This document shows, piece by piece, positions 1-9,655 of a DNA stretch of 21,991 nt (position 1 is its first letter; each line of letters begins with the position of its first letter). The notes under the pieces are model-generated. The model saw nothing but the letters and a program-made list of their open reading frames with translations. It was not told the DNA's origin and made no database searches. This DNA is from Anaeromyxobacter sp036391435 (GTDB lineage Bacteria > Myxococcota > Myxococcia > Myxococcales > Anaeromyxobacteraceae). The DNA is taken from NCBI GenBank assembly GCA_036391435.1, contig DASVZX010000404.1, forward strand, positions 1 to 21,991. The letters run 5' to 3'. Both the position numbers and the translations under genes were made by a program.

Positions 1-42
1 CAGGACGTAGTCGAGCGGCCGCGACGGCTGGGGACCCCCCGG

Positions 43-64
43 GGACCCGCGCCGGCGCGGGTCC
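43..64. terminator. GC-rich perfect palindrome downstream of usp, possible terminator
   Basis: Positions 43-53 (GGACCCGCGCC) are the exact reverse complement of 54-64. The 22-bp palindrome lies about 43 bp past the stop codon of the minus-strand universal stress protein gene. It could form a stable hairpin in that transcript and in any transcript entering from the left. There is no T-tract on either side, so intrinsic termination is only a possibility. I see no gene I can support in bases 1-106. Confidence 0.3.
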
Positions 65-106
65 GGCTCGCGGTGGCGCTCCCGGGGCGGCCGCCCGCGC
101 GCCGGG

Positions 107-979
107 TCAGCTCTGCGCCGACCGGTCCGGGGGGACGAGGAGGACGGGGGCGCGAGACTCGCGCGCGACGCCGTGGCTCACGCTGCCGAGGTACAGCGTG
201 CTCGCCGAGCCGCGGCCGCTCGTGCCCATCACGACGAGGCTCGCCCGCAGCTCGGCGGCGAGCCGCACGATCTCGCGCTCCGGCACGCCCGCCGGCGTCT
301 CGACGCGCACGTCGTCGGCGCCGACGAACAGCAGGCGCCGGGCGAGGTTCTCGATGCGCCGGCGCTTCGGCGGCGGCCGCTGGACGCGCACCAGCGTGAC
401 GCGCCTCGCGCCGTCGCGGACGAGCTGCTTCACGAACTCGAGCGCGCGCTCGGCGGTGGGGCCGAAGTCGGTGGCGTAGAGCACGTGCGACCGGAGATCG
501 GCGCGCGCCGCGTCCACGCCGCTCCGTCCGGCGAGATCGGGTGCGGCGCCGGGGATGAGGACGGGGAGATCCGAGCGGTGCAGCACCTGGACCGCCACGC
601 TCCCCAGCAGGAGGTCGCGCGCGCGGGACGAGTCCGCGCCGAGCACGATGAGCGAGGCCGACCGCTCGCGGGCGATGCGGGCGAGCTCCGGGGCCGGGTC
701 CCCGGGCGCGATCTCGGCGGACGCGGCGAGCCCGAGCTGCTCGATCGCGCCGCGCAGCGCCTCGAGCCGGCGCTCGAGCGGTGGCGCGGGCGCGCGATCG
801 GCGTCGTCGCGGGACGGCGTCCCGAAGGCGTGGACCAGCAGCACCTCGCGCGTCCCGACCCCGCGAAGCGCGCCGATGCAGGCGAGCATGCCCTCCGAGG
901 GGGACGACGCGTCGACGCCGGCGAGGACCCTCGCGAACACGCCCGGATGGTAGGACCCGGCGGCGCCGGGCACCAGCAT
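107..979 (-). CDS. Tandem universal stress protein (two UspA domains)
   Basis: This 290-residue cytoplasmic protein has two Usp folds. Domain 1 spans about residues 15-143 and ends in the nucleotide-loop region GADSSRARDLLLGS. Domain 2 spans about 163-284 and carries the classic ATP-binding signature GTSGRGSASTLYLGS (252-266), followed by a typical C-terminal strand (APVLLVP). The first domain's loop is degenerate, so ATP binding may be confined to domain 2. Usp proteins are general stress effectors that bind ATP or act as partners of other proteins. The gene follows the large hybrid kinase with a 22-base gap on the same strand, so cotranscription is likely. The ATG at 979 is used here. It lacks a strong ribosome site, and an in-frame GTG 13 codons later (before FARVLAGVD) is an alternative that starts exactly at the fold. 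Confidence 0.93.
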   Translation of the reverse strand: MLVPGAAGSYHPGVFARVLAGVDASSPSEGMLACIGALRGVGTREVLLVHAFGTPSRDDADRAPAPPLERRLEALRGAIEQLGLAASAEIAPGDPAPELARIARERSASLIVLGADSSRARDLLLGSVAVQVLHRSDLPVLIPGAAPDLAGRSGVDAARADLRSHVLYATDFGPTAERALEFVKQLVRDGARRVTLVRVQRPPPKRRRIENLARRLLFVGADDVRVETPAGVPEREIVRLAAELRASLVVMGTSGRGSASTLYLGSVSHGVARESRAPVLLVPPDRSAQS

Positions 980-1001
980 CGGACGCCGGTTCGGGCCCGC
1001 G

Positions 1002-4000
1002 TCATTTCGACGGCGCGGGTCCCTCCGGCGACGCCTCCCGCGGCGCGCGCGGTCGCGCGCGGGCCATGACCTCCTCGACCCCGGCGACCGTCGCGGGCTT
1101 CGTCAGGTGCGCGTCGAACCCGGCCTCCGCGGCGCGCCGCAGGTCCTCGGGGAGGGCGTACCCGGTGAGCGCGACGAGGAGCGTGTCCCGCAGGGACGGC
1201 TCGCCGCGGAGCGCCTTCGCGACCGCGTAGCCGTCCATGCCGGGGAGCCCGATGTCGCAGAGCACCACCTCCGGAAGGAGCTCGCGGGCGCGCTCGATTC
1301 CCCGGGGACCGTCGTGCGCCAGGAAGACCTCGTGCCCGTCCAGCTCGAGCGCGAGCCGCAGGCTCTCGGCGGCGTCGAGGTTGTCCTCGACGACGAGGAT
1401 GCGGCGCGATCGCGGCGCCGCCGGCGGGGCGACCTCGAGCGGGGCCGGCGCCGCCGCGAGCGGGAGCCGGACGACGAACTCGGTGCCCTTGCCCTTGCCG
1501 CCGCTCGACGCCTCGATCGTGCCGCCGTGGGTCTCGACGAGCCCCTTCACGAGCGCGAGCCCGAGCCCGAGCCCGCCGAGGCGGCGGTTGAGGGTCGCGT
1601 CGGCCTGCGAGAACGGCTGGAAGAGCCGCGCGATCAGCGCGGGCTCGATGCCCACGCCGCTGTCGCGGACCCGCAGCACCGCGAGGCCGTCCGCTCGCTC
1701 CAGCGCGAGCCGGACCGAGTCGCCGCTCGACGTGAACTTGGCCGCGTTCTGCAGCAGGTTCCCGATCGCCTGCGCGAGGCGCATCGCGTCGCCCTCGATC
1801 CACACCGGCTCGTCCGGGAGCGCGATCTCGACCGCGACGTGGCGCGTGGTGAAGAGGTCCCGGTGGTCCTCGGCGGTCCGCCGCGCGACGTCGCGGAGAT
1901 CCACGGGCCGGCGCTCGACCTGGAGCTTGCCGTTCGCGATGCGCGTCACGTCGAGGAGGTCGTCCACGAGCCGGGCGAGGTGTCCCACCTGGCGCACGAT
2001 GATCTCGCGCGCCGTCGTCGTCGCCGCGGCGTCCGCCGGAGCGCGCTCGATCACGTGCAGGCTGCTCCGGATCGGCGCGAGCGGGTTCCGCAGCTCGTGG
2101 GACAGGACGGCGAGGAAGGCGTCCTTTCGCTGGTCCGCGTCCCGCAGCTCCCGCTCCGCACGCTCGCGCTCCTCGACCGCCCGCTGCAGGGCGGCCTCGG
2201 TCTCCTTCAGCTTCGTGATGTCGATGAAGGAGACCACCACCCCGGCGATGACGTTCGAGGGCGTGCGGTAGGGGTGCATGCGCATGAGGAACGCGCGCGG
2301 CTCGTCCGCCAGGCCGATGGTGCGCTCGACCGGGACGAGGGTCTCGAGCACCCGCGTCACCTCCTGGGGCACGTCCTGGGCGTCGAAGCGGGCGGCGAAG
2401 TCGGAGAGCGGCCGCCCCACGTCGCCGTCGGCCAGCCGGAAGACCGCCGTCGCCGCCGGCGTGAACCGCGCGATCCGCGCGTCGCGGTCGAGGAAGATCG
2501 TGGCGATCTGCGTGCTCTGGAAGAGGTTCTGGAGATCGCCGTAGAGCAGCTCCAGCTCGTCCACCTTCTTGCTGAGCTCCGCGTTCAGCGTGTTGAGCTC
2601 CTCGTTCACCGACTGCAGCTCCTCCTGGGAGGTCTGCAGCTCCTCGTTGGAGGAGTGCATCTCCTCGTTCATCGACTGGAGCTGCTCGTTCGACGTGCGG
2701 AGGGCCTCGTTCGCGTTCTCCAGCTCCTCGATGGTGACCTGGAGCCGCTCCTGGGTGCTCTCGAGGTCGCGCTGCAGCTGCCGGTGCCGCTCCAGCGTGG
2801 GCGCGTCGAGCGGCGTCCCGTGGGCGACCGGAGCGGCCTGCAGCTCGTCGAACACGACGAGGAACAGGGCGTCCGGATCGCCCCGCGTGGACGGGAGCGG
2901 CCGGACCACGAGGTTCAGCCGCCGCTGGACGCCCTCCACCTCCACGACCACGTCCTTGTACGTGACGGGCCTCCCCTGGCGCGCCGCGTTGTGGAGCGCG
3001 GCGGAGAGCTCGACCCGCAGCTCCCGCCGGACGAGGTGCATGAGGTTCGTCGCGGGCGCCCCGGCGTGGGTCGGCAGGAAGACGGCCAGCTTCGTCCCCC
3101 AGAAGTACCGGATCTCCCCGCGGGCATCGACCACCACCGACGGGGGCGCGTACTCCTCGAGCACGATGGCTCGCGAGCGCTCCGCGGCGCTCTTCACGTC
3201 GGGATCGCTCCGCCGGCTGGGCGGTGCCAGCTCGAGGGGCAGCGCCCGTCGCCCGGTCGGCAGGATCGCCGGACGCCGGTCCACCTCGCGCCGCCGGAAC
3301 ACGCGCTCGGCCTTGTCCACGACCTCGAACAGCTCCAGCTCGTGCGCGTCGATCGCCTCGGCCTTGCCGAGGAGGAGGTAGCCGCCCGGGCGGAGCGCGT
3401 AGTGGAGGAGCTCGATCACCCGCTTCTGGAGGGCGGGCTCGAGGTAGATGAGGAGGTTCCGGCAGGACACGAGGTCCATGCGCGAGAACGGCGGGTCCCT
3501 GACGAGATCGTGCTCGGTGAAGATGCAGAGATCGCGGAGCGGCCTCGTGACGGTGTAGGAGTCGCCGCGCTTCGTGAAGAACCGCGCCAGCCGCTCCGGG
3601 CTCACCTGCCGCTCGACGACGCCCGTGTACCGACCCCGCCGCGCCTCCGCGAGGGCGGAGGCGTCGATGTCCGTCGCGAAGACCTGGATCTGCGGGGGGC
3701 GCGGCAGCTCGTCGCCGCGCTCGCGGAACAGGATCGCGAGCGAGTAGGCCTCCTCGCCGGAGGAGCAGGCCGGGACCCAGACCCGCACTCCGTCCGCCCG
3801 CCGCCGCTCGACGACGTCGGGCACCACGAGCTCCTCGAGCAGCCGGAACGGGAGGTCGTCGCGGAAGAAGCTCGTCACGTTGATGGTCAGGTCGTCGGCG
3901 AGGCGCCGGGTCTCGTCGGCGTCGCGTTCGAGCAGGGCCGCGTACTCGCGCACCGTGCCGATCCCGGTGGCGGCCATCCGCCGGTGGAACCGGCGGAGGA

Positions 4001-4745
4001 TCGTCGTCTGCTTGTAGCGGGTGAAGTCGTGCCCCGTCGTCCGGCCGACGACCTCGAGCGCCTGGCGGAGCCCCTCGGCCTCGCCGCGCGCGCTCTCCGG
4101 GGGGTGCTGCCGCCGCTCGGCGGCGAGCTGGACGAGCGCCGCGGGGATCTCCTCGACCGGGAGGACCTGGTCCACGGTCCCCGTCGCGATCGCGGCGGCC
4201 GGCATGCTCTCGTACTGCGCGTCGCGGGGGAGCTGCGCGAAGGTCCTCCCGCCGTGCCGCTTCACGGCCGCGACGCCCAGGGCGCCGTCCGATCCGGTCC
4301 CCGAGAGCACGATCCCGACGGCGTTCTCGCGCTGATCCTCGGCGAGGGAGGTCAGGAACGCGTTCACCAGCAGGCGGTTGCCCCTGGGATCGGCGGGGGT
4401 GAGCCGCAGCGCGCCGCCCTCGACGGTGAGTCCCGCGCCCACCGGGATGACGTAGACGTGGTCGGCCTCGATGCGCTCGCGCTCCGTCGCGATCGACACC
4501 GGGAGGCTCGTGGCCCGGGACAGGATCTCGGCGAGGCTGCTCGCGTGCTCGGGGGAGAGGTGCTGCACGACGACGTAGGCGAGGCCGCTGTCCGGCGGGA
4601 CGCGCTTGAGGAACCGCTCGAGCGCCTCCAGGCCGCCCGCGGAGGCGCCGATGCCCACGACGAGCAGACGCTCCCCCTCGCTGGCACGCCAGCGGGCCTC
4701 TTGGGCGTCGCTCGGCGGCGACGGTTGGGATGCCCGGGAAACCAC
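1002..4745 (-). CDS. CheB-CheR-PAS hybrid histidine kinase with C-terminal receiver
   Basis: This 1247-residue multidomain signalling protein reads in order as follows. CheB methylesterase, about 27-208, has catalytic Ser35 (GASAGG), His62 (QHLS) and Asp153 (GTGSDG). CheR methyltransferase, about 225-485, has the SAM loop PACSSGEEAYS at 326-336. A PAS-like linker covers about 530-640. A long coiled coil, about 655-735, has repeated NEELQ-type heptads. A PAS domain follows at about 738-845. The histidine kinase has phospho-acceptor His883 (LSHELRNP), N-box Asn996/Asn1000, DSGVGIEP at 1028 and GLGLGLALVKG. The receiver, about 1115-1229, has Asp1164 and Lys1216. All key residues are present, so every module could be active. 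The start is a GTG preceded by AAGGATGA at suitable spacing. The protein has no membrane segment and is probably a cytosolic sensor that uses methylation-type enzymes outside chemotaxis; the signal is unknown. The universal stress protein follows in the same operon. Confidence 0.96.
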   Translation of the reverse strand: MVSRASQPSPPSDAQEARWRASEGERLLVVGIGASAGGLEALERFLKRVPPDSGLAYVVVQHLSPEHASSLAEILSRATSLPVSIATERERIEADHVYVIPVGAGLTVEGGALRLTPADPRGNRLLVNAFLTSLAEDQRENAVGIVLSGTGSDGALGVAAVKRHGGRTFAQLPRDAQYESMPAAAIATGTVDQVLPVEEIPAALVQLAAERRQHPPESARGEAEGLRQALEVVGRTTGHDFTRYKQTTILRRFHRRMAATGIGTVREYAALLERDADETRRLADDLTINVTSFFRDDLPFRLLEELVVPDVVERRRADGVRVWVPACSSGEEAYSLAILFRERGDELPRPPQIQVFATDIDASALAEARRGRYTGVVERQVSPERLARFFTKRGDSYTVTRPLRDLCIFTEHDLVRDPPFSRMDLVSCRNLLIYLEPALQKRVIELLHYALRPGGYLLLGKAEAIDAHELELFEVVDKAERVFRRREVDRRPAILPTGRRALPLELAPPSRRSDPDVKSAAERSRAIVLEEYAPPSVVVDARGEIRYFWGTKLAVFLPTHAGAPATNLMHLVRRELRVELSAALHNAARQGRPVTYKDVVVEVEGVQRRLNLVVRPLPSTRGDPDALFLVVFDELQAAPVAHGTPLDAPTLERHRQLQRDLESTQERLQVTIEELENANEALRTSNEQLQSMNEEMHSSNEELQTSQEELQSVNEELNTLNAELSKKVDELELLYGDLQNLFQSTQIATIFLDRDARIARFTPAATAVFRLADGDVGRPLSDFAARFDAQDVPQEVTRVLETLVPVERTIGLADEPRAFLMRMHPYRTPSNVIAGVVVSFIDITKLKETEAALQRAVEERERAERELRDADQRKDAFLAVLSHELRNPLAPIRSSLHVIERAPADAAATTTAREIIVRQVGHLARLVDDLLDVTRIANGKLQVERRPVDLRDVARRTAEDHRDLFTTRHVAVEIALPDEPVWIEGDAMRLAQAIGNLLQNAAKFTSSGDSVRLALERADGLAVLRVRDSGVGIEPALIARLFQPFSQADATLNRRLGGLGLGLALVKGLVETHGGTIEASSGGKGKGTEFVVRLPLAAAPAPLEVAPPAAPRSRRILVVEDNLDAAESLRLALELDGHEVFLAHDGPRGIERARELLPEVVLCDIGLPGMDGYAVAKALRGEPSLRDTLLVALTGYALPEDLRRAAEAGFDAHLTKPATVAGVEEVMARARPRAPREASPEGPAPSK

Positions 4746-4873
4746 GTCTTCATCCTTCTATCAGCTCGAGGAGCCGGTCCGCCCGTTCATCGGGATATCC
4801 GGGCCCCCCAAATGGCGCCCGCGGTGTTCGGCCACCGTGACCTGCCGGTGACGGGGAGGACGTATCTCCGGGC
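4746..4873. promoter_or_regulatory. Divergent promoter region, hybrid kinase / radical SAM
   Basis: This 128-bp gap separates two divergently read genes, so promoters for both should lie here. It holds AAGGATGA next to the kinase GTG and a GGGGAGGA about 14 bases ahead of the radical SAM ATG. I see no convincing sigma-70 or sigma-54 pair. A GGATATCC palindrome lies at about 4793-4800. Confidence 0.4.
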
Positions 4874-6523
4874 ATGCGCGCCCTCCTCGTCCAGTCTCGA
4901 TCGCCGACGACCTACTGGAGCTTCGAGCACACGCTCCCGTTCATCGGGAAGGCCGCGACGTATCCGCCGCTCGGGATCGCGACGCTGGCCGCGCTCCTTC
5001 CGGCCCGCTGGGAGCTGCGCCTCCGGGACCTCCACGTCGCGCCGCTCGACGACGCGGACCTCGCGTGGGCCGACGTGGTCCTCGTCTCGGGCATGCTCAT
5101 CCAGCTCGAGTCGATGCGCGGCGTCCTGCGGCGCGCCCGGGCCATGTGCCGCCGCACCGTCGTGGGCGGGCCCGCTCCGACCACGGCGCCCGAGCTCTTC
5201 GACGAGGCCGATCACGTGTTCCGCGGCGAGGCCGAGGGACGGCTCGACCTGCTCGTGCGCGTCCTCGAGGCGCCGCCCACGCCGGAGTCGCCGCGCCTCC
5301 TCTCGCCCCAGGGCGACGAGCGCCCCGATCTGGCCCTCGCTTGCGTGCCGCGCTTCGATCTCCTCGATCTCTCGAAGTACGGGAGCCACGCGCTCCAGTA
5401 CTCGCGCGGCTGCCCGTTCCAGTGCGAGTTCTGCGACATCATCGAGATCTTCGGCCGGGTGCCGAGGGTGAAGGCTCCGGAGCAGGTCGTGGCCGAGCTC
5501 GACGCGCTGCACGCGCAGGGAGCCCGCGGCACGATGTTCTTCGTCGACGACAACTTCGTGGCGAACCGCCGCGCGGTCGCGCAGCTCCTGCCCGCGCTGC
5601 GCGCCTGGCAGGAGCGGCACGGGTTCCCCTTCGTGTTCTGCACGGAGGCCAGCATCGACCTCGCCGCCCACCCCGAGCTCGTCGCGGCGATGGTCGACGC
5701 GGGCTTCGGCCAGGTCTTCGTCGGCGTCGAGACGCCCTCCCTCGAGGCGCTCGCCCAGGCGAAGAAGACCCAGAACCTCCGCATGCCGCAGGCGGGCGCG
5801 ATCGAGGAGCTGACGCGCGCCGGGCTCGAGGTGTACGCCGGGTTCATCGTCGGCTTCGACACCGACGGCCCGGACATCTTCGAGCGGCAGCTCGCCTTCA
5901 TCTCCGCCCTTCCCATCGCGCGCGCCATGCTGAACCTCCTCACCGCCCTCCCCGGGACCCAGCTCTGGAGGCGGCTCGAGCGCGAGGGGCGGCTGCGCGG
6001 CCCGCCGTCCGGCGACTCGTTCGAGCGCCCCAACTACGTCCCGGCGATGGACGAGCGCACGCTGCTCGCGGGGTACCGCCGCCTGCTCGCGGCGCTCTAC
6101 TCGCCCGAGGGCTTCTACCGCCGCTGCGCGCTCCACCTCGACTCCGTACCCGTCCGCCGGGGAGCCCTCGGTCAGAGCGTCGGCAACGACTCCCTCCTGG
6201 CGCTCTGGCGAGCGGTGTGGCGCCTCGGCGTCCGCGGCAAGCGCCGGCGGCTCTTCTGGCGGCTCGTCGCGCGCGGCCTGCGCCGCGGCGCAAACCTCCT
6301 CCCGCGCGCGGTCACCTTCGCCATCGTGGGCGAGAGCCTCATCCGCTACACGGAGGAGGTCGTGCTCCCGCGCATCGACGCCTCGATCGCGGAGCTCGAT
6401 GGGACCCGCGCGGTCGCGCCGGCGCTCGCGCTCGCGCTCGCGCCGGCGACGGGCGACGGGGCGGCGCCCCTCGCCGCCTCACCGACCGCTCCGGCCGCCG
6501 TCACCGCCGTGACCGCCGCCTGA
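4874..6523 (+). CDS. B12-binding radical SAM protein, DUF4070 type
   Basis: This 549-residue protein has an N-terminal cobalamin-binding-like domain (about 1-140, with VVGGPAPTTAPELF and the later RGEAEG signature). The radical SAM core follows, with Cys180, Cys184 and Cys187 (RGCPFQCEFCD) as the 4Fe-4S/SAM ligands. Further family signatures are FVDDNF (223-228), TEASIDL, GVETP and GFIVGFD. The C-terminal part (about 370-505) corresponds to the DUF4070 extension found in this subfamily, which includes the hopanoid methylase HpnP and many uncharacterised relatives. Expected chemistry is radical methylation or rearrangement of a lipid or other unreactive carbon skeleton; the substrate here is unknown. 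The last ~40 residues are Ala/Pro-rich and probably disordered. The gene stands alone between divergent and distant neighbours. There is no squalene-hopene cyclase nearby, so an HpnP assignment would be overreach. Confidence 0.93.
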   Translation: MRALLVQSRSPTTYWSFEHTLPFIGKAATYPPLGIATLAALLPARWELRLRDLHVAPLDDADLAWADVVLVSGMLIQLESMRGVLRRARAMCRRTVVGGPAPTTAPELFDEADHVFRGEAEGRLDLLVRVLEAPPTPESPRLLSPQGDERPDLALACVPRFDLLDLSKYGSHALQYSRGCPFQCEFCDIIEIFGRVPRVKAPEQVVAELDALHAQGARGTMFFVDDNFVANRRAVAQLLPALRAWQERHGFPFVFCTEASIDLAAHPELVAAMVDAGFGQVFVGVETPSLEALAQAKKTQNLRMPQAGAIEELTRAGLEVYAGFIVGFDTDGPDIFERQLAFISALPIARAMLNLLTALPGTQLWRRLEREGRLRGPPSGDSFERPNYVPAMDERTLLAGYRRLLAALYSPEGFYRRCALHLDSVPVRRGALGQSVGNDSLLALWRAVWRLGVRGKRRRLFWRLVARGLRRGANLLPRAVTFAIVGESLIRYTEEVVLPRIDASIAELDGTRAVAPALALALAPATGDGAAPLAASPTAPAAVTAVTAA

Positions 6524-6986
6524 GCGGTCGAGGCCGCGCGGGCGCGCCGTCCTCCCGCGGGAGGCGGAAGGGCCGGCCGGGCCGGCGCTGCGCCGGAGCG
6601 CCCGCTGAAGCGGTGGCTCGAGGGAACGCCGGGACGGGCCGCGTCGTTTCGCCTCGCTTCCCGGACACCCCGTCCCGGCGCGTCGGTGCGCGCCCGCGCC
6701 GCCCGAGCCCGAGGAGCTCCGGGCGCGGAGGCGATCACCGGATCGGTCCATGCGGGCGGCGCCGTCGCGGCGGCAGCTCCTCTCCAGCGCGGCGATGGCG
6801 CGGAAGGGCCGCCGCGCCGTCGGACCGGCGCGGCGACCTCGTGCCCCTCCAGCTCCAGCGTCGATGCACGGGCAGGCTTCGCGCGATGCTTCGGCCGCTC
6901 TCTCGCCGCGCTCCCGCTCGGGTGAGCCGCGGCCAATTCGATCGACGCGGGTCATGCTCAGGTGTGGGGAGAAAGGCGGGGACGCC
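6524..6986. other. 463-bp intergenic stretch with hairpins, no supported gene
   Basis: I see no reading frame here with family-like sequence or a good start in either direction; the open frames are Arg/Ala-rich composition artefacts. Just after the radical SAM stop are a 14-bp palindrome CCTCCCGCGGGAGG (6551-6564) and a CCGGCG-CTG-CGCCGG hairpin (6582-6596), which may end transcription although no T-tract follows. The right end must carry the promoter of the CsbD gene. Its ribosome site GGAGAAAGG lies just before 6987. Confidence 0.5.
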
Positions 6987-7166
6987 ATGAGGCCGAGCAC
7001 GAAGAACCAGGCGAAGGGCACGCTCGAGAACCTGAAGGGCAGGATCAAGGAGATCGCCGGGGTCGTCACCGGGCGGCGTCGGCTGGAGGCGGAGGGGAAG
7101 GACCAGGCGCTCGCTGGCAAGGCTCGCAAGAAGCTCGGCCAGGCGGAGAAGGTGGTCGGGAAGTGA
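6987..7166 (+). CDS. CsbD-family small stress protein
   Basis: This 59-residue, Lys/Gly/Ala-rich hydrophilic protein has the CsbD pattern: NQAKGTLENLKGRIKEIAG near the N-terminus, then LEAEGKDQALAGKARKKLGQAE at the C-terminus, matching the family's usual 55-70 residues. CsbD proteins are abundant, partly disordered general stress proteins of unknown biochemical role, in Bacillus under sigma-B control. The ATG at 6987 is chosen because the family N-terminus begins there and GGAGAAAGG lies about 10 bases upstream. The next gene starts 8 bases after the stop, so the two are almost certainly one operon. Confidence 0.93.
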   Translation: MRPSTKNQAKGTLENLKGRIKEIAGVVTGRRRLEAEGKDQALAGKARKKLGQAEKVVGK

Positions 7167-7174
7167 GGATCCAC

Positions 7175-7876
7175 ATGACGCTCAAGGGAACGATTCCCCT
7201 CGCGCTGGCGGCGGTCCTCGGCTGCATGCACGGCGGAGCGCAGCACGCGAGGTCGTCGACCGTGGCCGACACGGACGTGGGCAGGCTCGGGCCGGAGCAG
7301 GAAGGGCTCGTGAACCAGGCGCGGCGGACGCTGGACGGCGCCCGGGACGCGCTCTCGCGCACGAGGCTCAGGCTGCAGCAGGCCCAGAACGAGGAGGGCA
7401 TCGCGAAGGCCGACCGGCAAGCGGCCGAGGCCGACCAGAAGGTCGCCGACGCCCAGCAGAAGGTGGCGAACGACAGCCGCGCGCCGGAGGCGGTGGAGAA
7501 GGCGCGCCGGCTCCAGGAGCAGGCGAGGGCGCACAAGCAGACCGCCGATCTGCACGTCGAGTACGCGGGCACGCTCATCCGGCAGCGCGAGGCCGAGGTG
7601 CAGGCGGCCGAGCGTCAGGTCGGGCTCGCCCAGGCGCGGGTCGAGTGGTCCAAGCTGCAGGCGCTCGAGCAGGCGCGGGATCCGGCCGCGACGAAGTACG
7701 ACCCGGGCCGCTTCCAGACGGCGGTGAACGACGCGCAGGGGAAGGCGGACGAGGCGACGCGGAACGCCCGGTCCCTCGAGGCCCAGGCGACCGCGGCGAG
7801 GCAGCACTGGGAGGACACCCGCGGGCGCCTGCCGGACAGCGAGAGCAACCGGACGAGCACGGGGAGCGGCGAGTAG
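7175..7876 (+). CDS. Putative lipoprotein with long Ala/Gln/Glu-rich coiled coil
   Basis: This 233-residue protein begins with Lys4, a hydrophobic segment and a plausible lipobox, VLGC with Cys17, so it is likely lipidated at an envelope membrane. From about residue 45 to the end it is rich in Ala, Gln, Glu, Arg and Lys in helical heptads with almost no aromatic residues. This predicts a long periplasmic coiled coil that could act as a spacer or peptidoglycan-linked element. I do not recognise a named family. The ATG at 7175 lies 8 bases after the CsbD stop; GTGAGGAT at the CsbD stop may serve as the ribosome site. The operon with CsbD suggests an envelope-stress role (inference). Confidence 0.8.
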   Translation: MTLKGTIPLALAAVLGCMHGGAQHARSSTVADTDVGRLGPEQEGLVNQARRTLDGARDALSRTRLRLQQAQNEEGIAKADRQAAEADQKVADAQQKVANDSRAPEAVEKARRLQEQARAHKQTADLHVEYAGTLIRQREAEVQAAERQVGLAQARVEWSKLQALEQARDPAATKYDPGRFQTAVNDAQGKADEATRNARSLEAQATAARQHWEDTRGRLPDSESNRTSTGSGE

Positions 7877-7894
7877 CCCGCCGGGCCGGGCGGG
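7877..7894. terminator. Hairpin between convergent lipoprotein and NtrC-type genes
   Basis: CCCGCC (7877-7882) pairs with GGCGGG (7889-7894) around a 6-base loop, directly after the lipoprotein stop and 42 bp before the end of the convergent regulator gene. The position fits a shared terminator, but no T-tract is present. Confidence 0.35.
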
Positions 7895-7936
7895 AGCGGC
7901 GTGCCGTGCCGGCGCCGCGGCCGCCCCGCTCCGGTC

Positions 7937-9400
<1,464 letters not shown>

Positions 9401-9439
9401 GGCGATCCTCTCTCCTTGCGTACCTGCTCGTCAGGTTGA

Positions 9440-9655
9440 AGCTCGACGGCGCTCCCTCGTCGGGCGCGGAGGCGCGCGCGGGCCGTCCGGCTCGAGCGCG
9501 TCGATGCGCGCCGGTGGCGCGCGAGCGTCGACGAGCCCCCGCTCTCGCCGGCGTTCGCCCCGAGGGCGCTGCGCGGGACGCCGGCCGCGGGCGAGGTGAC
9601 GGGTCTCGACGCGATCGCGCCCGTCAGCTCCTGCTCGATCCGCGAGCGGCGCTAG
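9440..9655 (+). pseudogene. Possible C-terminal gene remnant without a start codon
   Basis: After an in-frame TGA at 9437, 71 codons run open to TAG at 9653-9655. The last 57 have G or C at nearly every third position and read like protein (LSPAFAPRALRGTP, EVTGLDAIAPVSSCSIRERR). There is no ATG, GTG or TTG usable as a start. It may be the tail of a decayed gene, or chance in a GC-rich spacer. I do not recognise a family. Confidence 0.25.

Noticed and set aside
4782..4949. Direct 14-base repeat CCCGTTCATCGGGA before and within the DUF4070 gene
   Set aside because: One copy is coding (PFIG), and an exact 14-mer match is not surprising by chance in a GC-rich 22-kb window.
1107..5471. Very long plus-strand open frame opposite the hybrid kinase
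   Set aside because: Its translation is Arg/Glu/His-rich without domains and it is antisense to a gene with intact catalytic motifs; long antisense frames are expected at this GC content.
5065..6990. 641-codon plus-strand frame overlapping the DUF4070 gene
   Set aside because: Arg/Ala-rich out-of-frame shadow; the other frame has the CxxxCxxC and all radical SAM signatures.
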